Assembly: GCA_019359315.1 (NCBI GenBank)
Contig: JAHHHO010000043.1
Coordinates: forward strand, 1 to 48,912
Origin: Myxacorys californica WJT36-NPBG1
GTDB lineage: Bacteria > Cyanobacteriota > Cyanobacteriia > Leptolyngbyales > Leptolyngbyaceae
Direction of reading: 5' to 3'
Length of the DNA: 48,912 bases
Both the position numbers and the translations under genes were made by a program. Below are positions 17,552 to 26,303 of this stretch, one piece after another; within the stretch, counting starts at the first letter, position 1; the number at the start of each line of letters is the position of its first letter. Below the pieces are notes generated by a model. The model saw only the letters and a list, made by a program, of their open reading frames with translations, did not search any database and was not told the DNA's origin.

Positions 17552-18802
17552 ATGGTGTTTCCAGGCTGGGAAGTCACTCGAATGATCCCACCAGATGTGT
17601 GGATGGGAATAGCAACTGGGCAATACAAGATTTATGGTGGAGTCATTCGGTGGGCAGCCGGAACCGAACATGCCGGACAAATTGTGCGACATCTCCTCCC
17701 AGCCAGTTCCCAACTTCTCAACTTTGTTCCAGGGCTCAACTTCATTCCTGGCATTATCAACAGTATGCAGATGGCGAATTTGAAAGATGCTGTGCAACAC
17801 AATAGCGTCTTACTCACACAACTCTCAACCCAGGTTGGAAGCTTGTCACAAACCACGCAACAAGTTCTTCAAATTGCTACAGGCACTGCTGTTCTATCCG
17901 GGTTAGGTTTAGTCGTCAGCAGCGTTGGTTTTATCGCAATCAACAACAAGTTGAATAAGATTGATGACAAGCTCAAAAGTATTCAGAAAGACATCCAAGA
18001 CATTCAGCATTTTTTGGCAAGTAGTGAACGCGCCAAACTGTTTGCGGCACTTGACGCCCTGATGAAATTAGATAAAACTCCTGCCCAGCATCGTCATACG
18101 ATTCTGCATAATTCACGACAATCGCTTTCGGAAATCAATATGCGGTATCGCGAGTTGTTGTTAAATGCAAAGACGATCGAAACAGCGATGGCATACGAGG
18201 AGTATTTCGCGCTAACTGCACTGGCTCAGGTCCGTTGTACAGCTGAGTTAGGAATGCCAGATGTCGCCCAGCATGAAGTCCAAGAAGCCAATCAGATTTG
18301 GCAAACTCAGGGGCGACGAATTGCCAAGGACATCTTGATCGGTGAGTATCCAGAGCGGTTCTTAGCCAGTGATTTTGTCGATGCAGTTGCGGTGACTGAA
18401 TTGGTTGGTTGGCTAGATTTTACGAATGAAGATGTTAAGAGCTACGGCTGGATTGACGACTTGCGGCGCAAGTTGGATGAATCCTGGTACTCGAAGGGCT
18501 GGATTCCTATGATTCATAGCGGTTCGGGTTTAAACAAGAATGTTGGAGTTGGATTGGAAAAAGAACAAACGATGATAATTCCATCCCTGAGAAAACTGGT
18601 TGCTCGCAGCAATGTATTTGAGGGATATGTGGCTCAGTACGATATGCTCGCAACTCACAAGCTGACCCCCACCGAATTTGAACACAAAGTTGCAGCACTA
18701 CCGGAAGCTTCTGCGATCGAGGGATACTTCATCCTAGAACCAGCAAAAACAGCAACTGTTGAGAACTCACCAGCCGCTACAGTTCCAGTGTTATCAAACT
18801 AA
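17552..18802 (+). CDS. Cargo protein with helix-hydrophobic hairpin-helix layout
   Basis: I do not recognise the family. The 416-residue protein has an N-terminal hydrophobic region (residues 50-72), then an amphipathic helix rich in Gln, Ser and Thr (about 76-104), a hydrophobic segment ATGTAVLSGLGLVVSSVGFI (109-128), and a second long charged helix (131-160, NKLNKIDDKLKSIQKDIQDI). Two long helices around a central hydrophobic piece recall alpha-helical pore-forming toxins of ClyA/HBL style. The rest is soluble and mixed. No signal peptide is visible. It lies between the broken hsdR and a nuclease read the other way. A membrane-acting defence effector is possible, but only layout supports it. 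Confidence 0.7.
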   Translation: MVFPGWEVTRMIPPDVWMGIATGQYKIYGGVIRWAAGTEHAGQIVRHLLPASSQLLNFVPGLNFIPGIINSMQMANLKDAVQHNSVLLTQLSTQVGSLSQTTQQVLQIATGTAVLSGLGLVVSSVGFIAINNKLNKIDDKLKSIQKDIQDIQHFLASSERAKLFAALDALMKLDKTPAQHRHTILHNSRQSLSEINMRYRELLLNAKTIETAMAYEEYFALTALAQVRCTAELGMPDVAQHEVQEANQIWQTQGRRIAKDILIGEYPERFLASDFVDAVAVTELVGWLDFTNEDVKSYGWIDDLRRKLDESWYSKGWIPMIHSGSGLNKNVGVGLEKEQTMIIPSLRKLVARSNVFEGYVAQYDMLATHKLTPTEFEHKVAALPEASAIEGYFILEPAKTATVENSPAATVPVLSN

Positions 18803-18851
18803 ATGTGTATTTGAATAAAGGGTTACGCTGGAAGGGAATTTCTTTCCAGCG

Positions 18852-19517
<666 letters not shown>

Positions 19518-19647
19518 TCATTCAAGTGTTTTATCTCTTGCAGCCCGCGATCAATCTAAGGATTGCGCTTCTGCAACCATAGACCACAAGTTAAAGTACA
19601 CTTGAACTAATTCGTCTGACAAGAAAAACTTGCCAGACGGCAAGTTC

Positions 19648-19980
19648 CTATTTTTCCTGCCTTCGCCGCTGTTTCGTGTGATACATCTGTCGCAACCTCT
19701 GTAAATATTCTGGCTCCGACTCGAGCGTTACCCAAATATGATGGGCTAGCGCCAGCTTCTGTTGATGCTTCTCACTGGGAAATCTGCGGTGCTCTCCCTG
19801 TGAAAACCAATGATTGACTGTGGTGAGGGAGCAGTCGCAGATGAACGCTAACTCCTCCCGGGATACATCCCAAATCCGCAAAAACTCCTCAAGTTCCATC
19901 AATTCGTCGTGCGCCCATTGCAGATACAGCTGTAACGCATACCAGTGTGTCGGAGAGGGGATTCGAGGAGCAAGTGCCAT
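19648..19980 (-). CDS. HTH regulator divergent from cas12k
   Basis: I prefer the start MALAPRIPSPTHW at 19980 (110 residues); an upstream in-frame ATG at 20028 would place its translation start beyond the promoter palindrome. The middle holds a helix-turn-helix, LAFICDCSLTTVNHWFSQGE, preceded by a helix rich in Glu and Leu. V-K CASTs commonly carry a small repressor divergent from cas12k (MerR-type CvkR in several). This protein sits in that place but does not read as a MerR protein, so it may be a different repressor type that does the same job. Only about 90-130 bases separate the two genes, and they include a palindrome over the cas12k promoter. Self-regulation is therefore likely. Confidence 0.75.
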   Translation of the reverse strand: MALAPRIPSPTHWYALQLYLQWAHDELMELEEFLRIWDVSREELAFICDCSLTTVNHWFSQGEHRRFPSEKHQQKLALAHHIWVTLESEPEYLQRLRQMYHTKQRRRQEK

Positions 19981-19990
19981 ACCAATTAGA

Positions 19991-20023
19991 TTGCCATTCT
20001 GACAATTTTTCCGGTATGATACC
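19991..20023 (+). promoter_or_regulatory. Putative cas12k promoter with palindromic operator
   Basis: TTGCCA (19991-19996) and TATGAT (20015-20020), spaced by 18 bases, fit a sigma-70-type promoter reading towards cas12k. The -10 lies inside GGTATGATACC (20013-20023), a perfect palindrome with one central base. That is a plausible operator for the divergent HTH protein, which would block the -10 when bound. Confidence 0.5.
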
Positions 20024-20107
20024 CGCATAGAATAACAGTACGCAAGAACTACTTTCTAACACGCCTCAAATTTTTCTAGCAGCCGTCATGGTGGAGCCTT
20101 GCGAGCT

Positions 20108-20176
20108 ATGAGTATCATCACTATTCACTGTCGCCTAATTGCAGCTGAACCAGTCCGTCGTCACCTCTAGCACCTC
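20108..20176 (+). other. Native cas12k start region cut off by an in-frame TAG
   Basis: From ATG 20108 the frame reads MSIITIHCRLIAAEPVRRHL, stop (TAG at 20168-20170), then H-L, and runs into the MASSNTPL of the annotated ORF. Known Cas12k proteins begin MSQITIQARLISFE...QLWKLMADLNTPL, so the TAG replaces a conserved Trp codon (TGG). The match on both sides shows that this is the true 5' end and that one G-to-A change made the stop. GGTGGAG (20091-20097) is a fair binding site for the ATG at 20108; no site is visible before ATG 20177. Confidence 0.8.
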
Positions 20177-22021
20177 ATGGCTAGCAGCAATACTCCCCTG
20201 GTTAATGACCTGATCAAGCAAGTCAGCCAGCATCCAAACTTTGAAATCTGGCAACGCAGAGGCACCCTCCCAACTCGGGCAGTTCAAGCACTTTGTGATC
20301 CGCTTAAAGCCACTTATCCAGGTCAACCTGGACGCTTCTACGCCTCTGCCAGCCTGATGGTGACGTACACCTACGAGTCATGGTTATCACTTCAGCAGAG
20401 CCGCCGTCATCGCCTCGATGGCAAGCAGCGCTGGTTGAATGTGGTTAAAAGTGATGCGGAACTCCTGGAACTAAGCAACTCCACGCTTGAAGGGCTCCAA
20501 CAGCAAGCACAAGCGATTCTCAGGCAACTGAGTGCCGAGTCTCATCCAACCTCACAAAAGCGCCAGCAGGTACGATCGCAGAGCCACTCTTCCAACCCTG
20601 CCAGTTTGCTAACTCGTTTATTTGAAACTTATGAGGGTACCGACGACTCCCTGACTCGATGTGCGATCGCGCATCTGATTAAAAGTGGTGGCAAAATTCC
20701 TGAGACTGAAGAAGACCCGGAGAAATTCGCCCATCGCATTCATCAAAAACAGAAAGAAGTTGAGCAATTGGAAGCTCAACTCCAAGCGCGTCTCCCCAAG
20801 GGACGGGACTTAACGGGGGAAGAGTTTCTCGAGACATTGGAGATCGCGACGCAGCAGATTCCGGCGAGCGTTGCTCAAGCCAGGGACTGGCAAGTCAAAC
20901 TGCTTACCCGTCCCGCATCGTTGCCTTATCCCATTCTCTATGGCAGTGCGATAGACATCTATTGGCGTAAGACCGCAAAAGGCAGAATCAGCGTCAGCTT
21001 TAATGGTGTCGATAAGTATCTTAAGGCAGCCGATCCAACCCTCCAGGCATGGTTCAAAACCTGTAAAGAGTATCCCTTTCAGTTAGCGTGCGATCAACGT
21101 CAACTGCCCTTCTTCCACCGCTTTCTCGAGGATTGGCAAGCTTATCAAGCGAATGAGGAGACGTATCCGGCAGGCTTACTGACGCTCAGTTCAGCGATGT
21201 TGGCTTGGAGAGAAGGTAAGGGTAAGGGCGACCCTTGGAACGTGAACCACCTTGCCCTTCACTGCGCCTTCGATGTCCGCTTAATGAGTGCAGAAGGCAC
21301 GCTAGAAGTTCAACAGGAGAAAGTAGCGAAAGTCCTTCAGAAGCTGGCTCATGCCAACCCAGATCCTCGCAATTACTCGACGCTCAAGCGCTTGCAGCAT
21401 CTACCCGAACGCCCCAGCAAAGCTCCCTATCAAGGGAATTCCGAAATTTTAGTTGGAATCAGAATTGGACTGGCAACCCCGGTCAGCGTCGCGGTTGTGA
21501 ACGGCAGCACTGGAGAGGTGCTGGCTTACCGAACACCTCGTACCTTGCTCGGCGATCACTACCGCTTGCTCAACCGTCACCGTCACGGGCAGCAGCAAAA
21601 CAGCCGAGAACGGCACAAACATCAAAAGCGAGGGGTAACGTTCCAACCCTCAGAATCAGAACTGGGGCAGTATGTGGACCGGCTATTAGCGAAAGCGATC
21701 ATCGAACTTGCTCGCACGTATGGGGCAGGCAGTGTCGTTGTGCCAAACCTGAAACATCTGCGAGACTTACTCGCCAGTGAGATCCAAGCCAAGGCAGAAC
21801 AAAGGTGTCCCGGCTCCGTTGCGGCACAAAACCAATACGCCAAAGCGTACCGTCAGGCGATTCATCGTTGGAGCTACAACAGGCTGATTGACGCGATTTG
21901 TAATCAAGCAAATCAACTGGGTATGACCGTTGAAACAGGATTTCAGCCGATCCACGACAATCCCCAAGCACAGGCAAAAGATATCGCGATCGCAGCTTAT
22001 CATGCTCGTGCTAGGAAATAA
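20177..22021 (+). CDS. cas12k: Cas12k effector (type V-K), main open frame of 614 residues
   Basis: Cas12k binds the tracrRNA-guide pair and target DNA but does not cut; it directs TnsB/TnsC insertion at a fixed distance. The frame begins MASSNTPLVNDLIKQVSQHPNFEIW, the family's typical second segment, so 23 native residues upstream are lost to a TAG at 20168. Recognition-lobe helices follow, and a RuvC-like part starts near ILVGIRIGLATPVSVAVVNG. The nuclease residues are naturally absent: the first-motif Asp reads as Arg in GIRIG, and the second-motif Glu site reads VVPNLK. A Zn-finger-free end, NPQAQAKDIAIAAYHARARK, closes the chain. Intact length would be 637, close to the known size. The tracrRNA follows within 40 bases of the stop. 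Confidence 0.93.
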   Translation: MASSNTPLVNDLIKQVSQHPNFEIWQRRGTLPTRAVQALCDPLKATYPGQPGRFYASASLMVTYTYESWLSLQQSRRHRLDGKQRWLNVVKSDAELLELSNSTLEGLQQQAQAILRQLSAESHPTSQKRQQVRSQSHSSNPASLLTRLFETYEGTDDSLTRCAIAHLIKSGGKIPETEEDPEKFAHRIHQKQKEVEQLEAQLQARLPKGRDLTGEEFLETLEIATQQIPASVAQARDWQVKLLTRPASLPYPILYGSAIDIYWRKTAKGRISVSFNGVDKYLKAADPTLQAWFKTCKEYPFQLACDQRQLPFFHRFLEDWQAYQANEETYPAGLLTLSSAMLAWREGKGKGDPWNVNHLALHCAFDVRLMSAEGTLEVQQEKVAKVLQKLAHANPDPRNYSTLKRLQHLPERPSKAPYQGNSEILVGIRIGLATPVSVAVVNGSTGEVLAYRTPRTLLGDHYRLLNRHRHGQQQNSRERHKHQKRGVTFQPSESELGQYVDRLLAKAIIELARTYGAGSVVVPNLKHLRDLLASEIQAKAEQRCPGSVAAQNQYAKAYRQAIHRWSYNRLIDAICNQANQLGMTVETGFQPIHDNPQAQAKDIAIAAYHARARK

Positions 22022-22057
22022 TCCAGCTTTGCAGTACATCCGAACCTAGACAAGTTA

Positions 22058-22404
22058 ATATATTCAACAGCGCCGCAGTTCAAGCTTTCTGAGCCGCTGA
22101 ACTGCGAAAAATGCGGGTCAGTTTGGTCGTCCTGAGACGACTGTACTTTCCGACCCTGGTAGCTGTCCGCTCGCTGACTGCCATTCTGGTGCAGATTTCA
22201 AATCGAGATTTGTGTGGGGATGGGAAGCTGTAGTTGTGGAGAGTGTTCTTCAACTGTAGCGTAGGTGCGCACCCAGCAGAAGTGAGTCAAGCCTTCACAA
22301 GGTGAGGGTACAGGGGCGTTATCTCATCAAGTAATTGATGCAGAGGATGTGACTGGAGTGGCGGCTACCCAATCGCCTCCGAGCAAGGAGGAGTCCTCCA
22401 AACA
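22058..22404 (+). ncRNA. tracrRNA of the CAST, longer than usual
   Basis: The DNA after cas12k matches the start of V-K tracrRNA from memory (AGCGCCGCAGTTCAAGC...AAAAATGCGGGTCAGTTTG), then CTGGTAGCTG, GGTGCGCACCCAG and GTGGCGGCTACC. CGCAGTTCA (22074-22082) pairs with TGAACTGCG (22098-22106). The anti-repeat AGTCCTCC (22392-22399) pairs with GGTGGGCT in the CRISPR repeat, with one U-U mismatch, exactly as in the Scytonema system. The RNA would be about 345 bases, roughly 120 more than I recall for Scytonema. Extra bases sit between CTGGTAGCTG and GGTGCGC (with CAAATCGAGATTTG) and again after CCCAG. Ends are approximate. Confidence 0.8.
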
Positions 22405-22597
22405 TTTTTGGCAAACCGAAGCAAGGGCAAAATCCCTGGGTGGTTCGTCAAAACTCTAAAATCCTCTAGCGGTAAAGCTTTCATTCAGTTGAGGCTTGCC
22501 AAAGTAAGTTTTCCAGGAAGTCGAGAGCGTACTTTTTATCTAGGTTTGCCAAAAGGCAGCTTGGAGAGCTTACAGGACAAGGATTCTAGCGCTGGGA

Positions 22598-22705
22598 GTC
22601 GCGATCAGCCTCCCATGAATGGGTGGGCTGAAAGTTTGAAGACTGTCGACCGTACGTCGCCTGGCTTGGTTGCGATCAGCCTCCCATGAATGGGTGGGCT
22701 GAAAG
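22598..22705 (+). CRISPR. Minimal CRISPR array: two 37-base repeats, one 34-base spacer
   Basis: Repeats lie at 22598-22634 and 22669-22705 and differ only at base 3 (C or T). They contain CCCATGAATGGG in the middle and end in GGGTGGGCTGAAAG, the V-K repeat form. The spacer is 22635-22668 (34 bases). Both repeats are followed by TTTG; the second guide would begin at 22706 and has no repeat after it, as for the self-standing guide found in some V-K elements. About 190 bases between the tracrRNA and the first repeat (22405-22597) contain no RNA or gene that I can support. I saw no match of either guide to this window. Confidence 0.85.
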
Positions 22706-22841
22706 TTTGTATTGCTAAAACTTGAGTGAAAATTGCGAGCCTAGAGGTTAGAGGTCTCTAATATTTTTGATGGAGGACTGAAAGGAGCGCCTGCCTTACA
22801 ACCAATCCTTTACAGTCAAAAACTGGGTGCTTACATAAAAA

Positions 22842-23011
22842 GCGACATCAATTTGCGAATCGAAAAGCATTTGAATTTAGCGACATCAATTTGCGAATAG
22901 CAAGACTGCGTTAATTGGCGACACTAACCTGCGAAATCGTAGCAAAAATGCTAAAAATTGTCAGAAACGACACCAATTTGCGAATTGCGACACTTAACGT
23001 GCGAACGTACA
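22842..23011 (-). repeat. CAST right end with five inverted TnsB-site-like repeats
   Basis: Copies lie at 22842-22859, 22880-22897, 22918-22935, 22967-22984 and 22987-23005. They read GCGACATCAATTTGCGAA and variants, the complement of the left-end motif. The outermost copy runs into the terminal CGTACA at 23006-23011. The two outermost copies are only 2 bases apart, the others 20-31 apart, unlike the spread left end. This asymmetry fits the directional ends of Tn7-like transposons. Confidence 0.85.
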
Positions 23012-23072
23012 TGAGGAATAACATTGGGGTTGGGTTCCCCATCTCCTCTAAACGCTTGGTGGATTAAGCAAG

Positions 23073-23240
23073 ATGACTTTTCTCCTGGCAGTTGCTAGTT
23101 TTGCCAGCATTGTCGTTCTAATGGTTCATGGTCTGAATTGGGTAGTCAAAACTGTTCAATCCCTCATGCAAAAAATGGGTGTAGCTAATCATGACAGAGC
23201 GTCAATACCAAATTCGTTTTTTCTACGATTGGGGTTGTGA
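23073..23240 (+). CDS. Possible small membrane peptide, 55 residues
   Basis: The frame MTFLLAVASFASIVVLMVHG encodes one hydrophobic helix and then a polar tail. Its last 50 bases overlap the start of the gene at 23191 in another frame. No strong binding site is visible. It is the first frame after the transposon's right end, so its original upstream region may have been displaced. Support is weak. Confidence 0.25.
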   Translation: MTFLLAVASFASIVVLMVHGLNWVVKTVQSLMQKMGVANHDRASIPNSFFLRLGL

Positions 23241-23574
23241 TTCACCGTTCTGGTGTGACAATGATGCAGCAAGAGTTAAATTTGATGTTGGTCTAATTGA
23301 ACCTGAAGCATTGGGGCTGAGCATTCAAACCTCAGAAAGGATACGTGCTCTAGCCGAGTGGCATGACACAGCCTTAAACTGGACTTACCCACCAGATCCA
23401 GGTCCTTGGCGGCAGGAAGAGTGTGATCGTTTCAATGCGGCTGTGGATGCTCTGTTAGAGACCATTCGCGCTGAATTGAGCGAGGAGTACGAACTGATTG
23501 ATAGGCAATGGCGAGCCAGTGAAGACCCTGATCTCGATCGGTACTTGGCTGATCCAGAAGGCTTTCGGCGGTGA
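23191..23574 (+). CDS. Hypothetical acidic protein, 127 residues
   Basis: I do not recognise the family. The protein starts MTERQYQIRFFYDWGCDSPFW and is rich in Trp, Asp and Glu, with helices such as ERIRALAEWHDTALNW and CDRFNAAVDALLETIRAEL. No signal peptide or membrane segment is visible. It lies just outside the right end of the CAST and ends 239 bases before the IS110-type transposase gene, which is read the other way. The smooth codon use and even helix pattern suggest a real gene. A cytosolic protein of unknown role is all that can be said. Confidence 0.65.
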   Translation: MTERQYQIRFFYDWGCDSPFWCDNDAARVKFDVGLIEPEALGLSIQTSERIRALAEWHDTALNWTYPPDPGPWRQEECDRFNAAVDALLETIRAELSEEYELIDRQWRASEDPDLDRYLADPEGFRR

Positions 23575-23813
23575 TGAATGTTATCCATGAGGTTGCAGCA
23601 GGCTAACAATATGCCCTGAGTCCAACTCAGTCAAGAGGACTGATTTTTAATTTAGATTTGTGTTCTTTTCTTCGTCTTTTCTTAGGTTCTTATTTTCGGT
23701 TCTCTGTAAAGAAAATTGCAGCACAAGTATTTCAGGATTGAGTTTATTTTCTAACTCAATTCTGTTTTCAATACAGTGCGACTTTTCACACTTTTACTGA
23801 TTTTGTCTGACGC

Positions 23814-25115
23814 TTATTTCATTTCTTCTGTGAGTGCCAGATTTTGTACGAGCGGTGAACCTTTGCGTTTCAATGTCATCAAATATTTCACCTCATCATA
23901 GGGCTGTTTGTCTTGCCAGCAGCGAAAGACAATGCGTATCCACTTAAAGGCTAACGCTCGAATCGCACCCTGGTGCGTCTTGCCTTTTTGCCGTTGCATC
24001 TGGTAAAACGCTTCTGCCCAAAACGAGTGTTTGCGCGTTTGCAATGCCCATTCTACAAACGTCTGCCTAAGAAATTTGGGGCAACTCCAGCGCCAATGCA
24101 CCCACGATTTTTGCCCACTACTTTCTTTAACAGGGGCAATGCCGCTGTAGCACAACAAGTCTTGAGCACTTTGGAAGCGTGCACGCTCTTCCCCGAACGC
24201 TACCAGTAATCGGGGTGCAAGCTGCGGTCCGGCACCCGGTAGGGCCTTAAATAGCTCAGCATCGGAGTGAGAGTCAAACAGTTCTCCAATTTTGGCATCG
24301 AAGGTGGCAATGCTGGGTAAAAGAACCTGCAACTGGGCGATTAAGGCTGCAACTCTTAGTTGCAGTGGTTCTACAATGCCTACATCATCGGTCAACGCAA
24401 CTCCCTGTTGAATTTGTTCAAGCCGGCGCTCAATGGTCTTTGTCTGCACGACATGATGAGACTTGAAAAACGTCTCTAGTTCTTCTGCGGGAGCAGTTTG
24501 GGCAGCTTTAAGACTGGGATAGCGCGTCAAAAACTGACAGAAGACCTGAGTATCTTTGTCCTCAAACCAGTCCAGCACTTGTGGGTAATACCCTTTGAGG
24601 GCAGCAGTGAGGCGATTTGTCAGGCGAACCTTCTCTGCCACGAGCATCCGTCGATTCTCTACCATCTGCTGGAGTGCCCGTAGCTTGCTACTACTAGGCT
24701 GCCAAACGTTGAGTTTATTCCGATGCTTGAGCAAAAGTTCTACCAGAACTTGAGCATCGGTAGGGTCTGACTTGGCACGAGAGGGAGAAAACGCTTGACG
24801 ATAGTTCGCCACCAGGAGCGTATTGACGGGATGTAGGACCAAAAACTCGTACTTGCACAAGGCGTAAATCAACGGTCCTCGTTTCTGCTCTGTACAGATG
24901 GCAATTGACTGCCCATGAAATCGTTTCCTTAATCCTTCGACCCAGGCATTGATCGCTTCGGGTTGGGAGCCAATGACGGAAAATTCAAACTGTTGACTGA
25001 TTGGGTCATACAGGCAAAGATCGTGCTTTTGATCTGCCCAATCAATGCCAATGTAAGCAGCGTAAGGAAGGGGGGCTGTTTCATGAACTGGCGAAGCAGA
25101 CTTTTTCATACTCAC
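23814..25115 (-). CDS. IS110-family transposase (DEDD recombinase), apparently intact
   Basis: The 433-residue protein has both IS110 domains. The N-terminal RuvC-like domain carries D25 in YIGIDWADQKHD, E76 in ICTEQKRG, and D117 and D120 in SDPTDAQVL. The C-terminal domain has LPGAGPQLAPRLLVAFG and YSGIAPVKESSGQK, where a Ser acts as nucleophile. All expected catalytic residues are present. IS110 recombinases use a bridge RNA made from the element's own non-coding end to choose donor and target. That RNA would lie in the 375 bases between this gene's start and the next gene at 25491. The exact ends of the element cannot be fixed by eye, since IS110 elements lack inverted repeats. Confidence 0.88.
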   Translation of the reverse strand: MSMKKSASPVHETAPLPYAAYIGIDWADQKHDLCLYDPISQQFEFSVIGSQPEAINAWVEGLRKRFHGQSIAICTEQKRGPLIYALCKYEFLVLHPVNTLLVANYRQAFSPSRAKSDPTDAQVLVELLLKHRNKLNVWQPSSSKLRALQQMVENRRMLVAEKVRLTNRLTAALKGYYPQVLDWFEDKDTQVFCQFLTRYPSLKAAQTAPAEELETFFKSHHVVQTKTIERRLEQIQQGVALTDDVGIVEPLQLRVAALIAQLQVLLPSIATFDAKIGELFDSHSDAELFKALPGAGPQLAPRLLVAFGEERARFQSAQDLLCYSGIAPVKESSGQKSWVHWRWSCPKFLRQTFVEWALQTRKHSFWAEAFYQMQRQKGKTHQGAIRALAFKWIRIVFRCWQDKQPYDEVKYLMTLKRKGSPLVQNLALTEEMK

Positions 25116-25490
25116 ACCCTGAAGTAGAAGTTGGTTGAGATACAGCTCGAATCCCCTGAACTTCAGTCGAAAGTGTTATGGCAAGGTTCACGAACGCCAA
25201 GCCCTGAGAGTTCGTTAGTTGAAGCAGGGACAAGAGGCGGGTGCGTGCGATATTGTTACAGACATCAGATGTCGTGCCCATGCAAAGTCGTCACTCGCCT
25301 CCTCCGAGTTCCGAAATCAAGTGTATTACTCAATTTCAGTCCCGTACCCCCATAACGGCATGCAACGGAAGAGCAATGATACTGGTGTGGATACAAAGAT
25401 GTAGGTCGCCGCTGAACTCAAACGTTAGGCTGGTAAAATCACCATAAGGCCGTCATTGTAAGCCATGTGCAGTCAGAGTAGGAGTGAGCC
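25116..25490. other. Non-coding stretch upstream of IS110 gene; candidate bridge RNA region
   Basis: This gap contains no ORF with support. It is the 5' side of the IS110-family gene (read leftwards), the place where bridge RNAs of the IS110 group are encoded. Some local pairing is visible, such as CGCCTCC near 25300 with GGAGGCG-like segments, but no fold could be computed. The right end of the element should lie somewhere before 25491. Confidence 0.4.
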
Positions 25491-26303
25491 GTGCTATCAA
25501 CGTTCTTGCATCACAAGCCCGTCATTTACGGAAGCTCCTTTGCCAACTCCATCTTCTTGATGATGCTTTTACTTCACATCATCACGGGAGCAATCGCACC
25601 GCTCTCGGCGATGGTGTCCTTCACGGCGCGAAAGGGCAGTAAATCGCACATGCGCTCCGGACGCTTCTTCGGGTGGTCGATGGTCATCGTGGCACTCACC
25701 GGTATCGTGCTTGATATGGTTCGACTCTGCTTTTTCGTGCAAGAAAACCATACGAAATATGCAGGTTACGGCATGCCCAGCACCTATCCGGCACGCCTGG
25801 GCTTCCTGTTCGTGGGTCTCTGCCTCCTCTACCTCCTACGAGAATCCATGCCGCCGCGCGTATTCCGGCGACAGTCAGGGGAGACGGCGGATCTGTTGGT
25901 GCCCAGTTTGCTCGTCCTGACGGGGCTAGTCCTCACGCTCATCATCACGTTGCGCCTCAATCCGTGGACGGGTGCACTGTGGATGATCTGGACCTTCACC
26001 CTCATCGTGATTGTCATGGCGCGAACCACCTCGTCCTCGGATAATAATCGTGCGACGGATGTGGCACGACATCGCTTTGGCATGAGCTGCTTGGCGGCCT
26101 TTAGTTGGTGGGGTGCACTTCAGGGGTTTGGGCCAGCGATCGCCATTGCACTCAAGGGTGACGATCCATCGACCAGCGCCTACCTGGGTAACCAGCCGGG
26201 TCCGTTTTCGCCCGCGTTTTTTCTCTTCCTCGTGGGCTGGGCACCGTTCTTTTTCCTTGCAGCCTATCTGATTCGCCGCTTTACCAAGCTGCGTCACACC
26301 TAA
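25491..26303 (+). CDS. Multi-pass membrane protein, DUF2306-like
   Basis: The 270-residue protein starts at GTG (25491) with GGAG shortly before it. It has about seven hydrophobic segments, including FLMMLLLHIITGAIAPLSAM, SMVIVALTGIVLDMV, LGFLFVGLCLLYLL, LLVLTGLVLTLIITL and FFLFLVGWAPFFFLAAYL. Between the first two is FTARKGSKSHMRSGRFFGWSM, the conserved loop of the DUF2306 type, with a lipid- or haem-like membrane setting but no known reaction. GC content is higher than the neighbouring IS pieces. It lies between two IS110-type genes and may have been moved with them or be a leftover of the original chromosome. Its function is unknown. Confidence 0.7.
   Translation: MLSTFLHHKPVIYGSSFANSIFLMMLLLHIITGAIAPLSAMVSFTARKGSKSHMRSGRFFGWSMVIVALTGIVLDMVRLCFFVQENHTKYAGYGMPSTYPARLGFLFVGLCLLYLLRESMPPRVFRRQSGETADLLVPSLLVLTGLVLTLIITLRLNPWTGALWMIWTFTLIVIVMARTTSSSDNNRATDVARHRFGMSCLAAFSWWGALQGFGPAIAIALKGDDPSTSAYLGNQPGPFSPAFFLFLVGWAPFFFLAAYLIRRFTKLRHT

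Noticed and set aside
21235-21780. Plus-strand frame of 181 residues inside cas12k
   Set aside because: It overlaps the RuvC-like region of Cas12k in another phase and is rich in Ser and Arg; no domain is visible.
22408-22689. Frame of 93 residues between tracrRNA and CRISPR repeats
   Set aside because: It has a faint likeness to an integrase arm domain (FVKTLKSSSGKAFIQLRLAK), but it runs through the first repeat and spacer and lacks a binding site. A decayed gene piece is possible but not supported.
23012-23060. tRNA 3' end fragment (GGGTTCCCC region) after the right end
   Set aside because: The run does not fit a T-stem/loop with GTTCGA-like loop, and no matching acceptor sequence is present.
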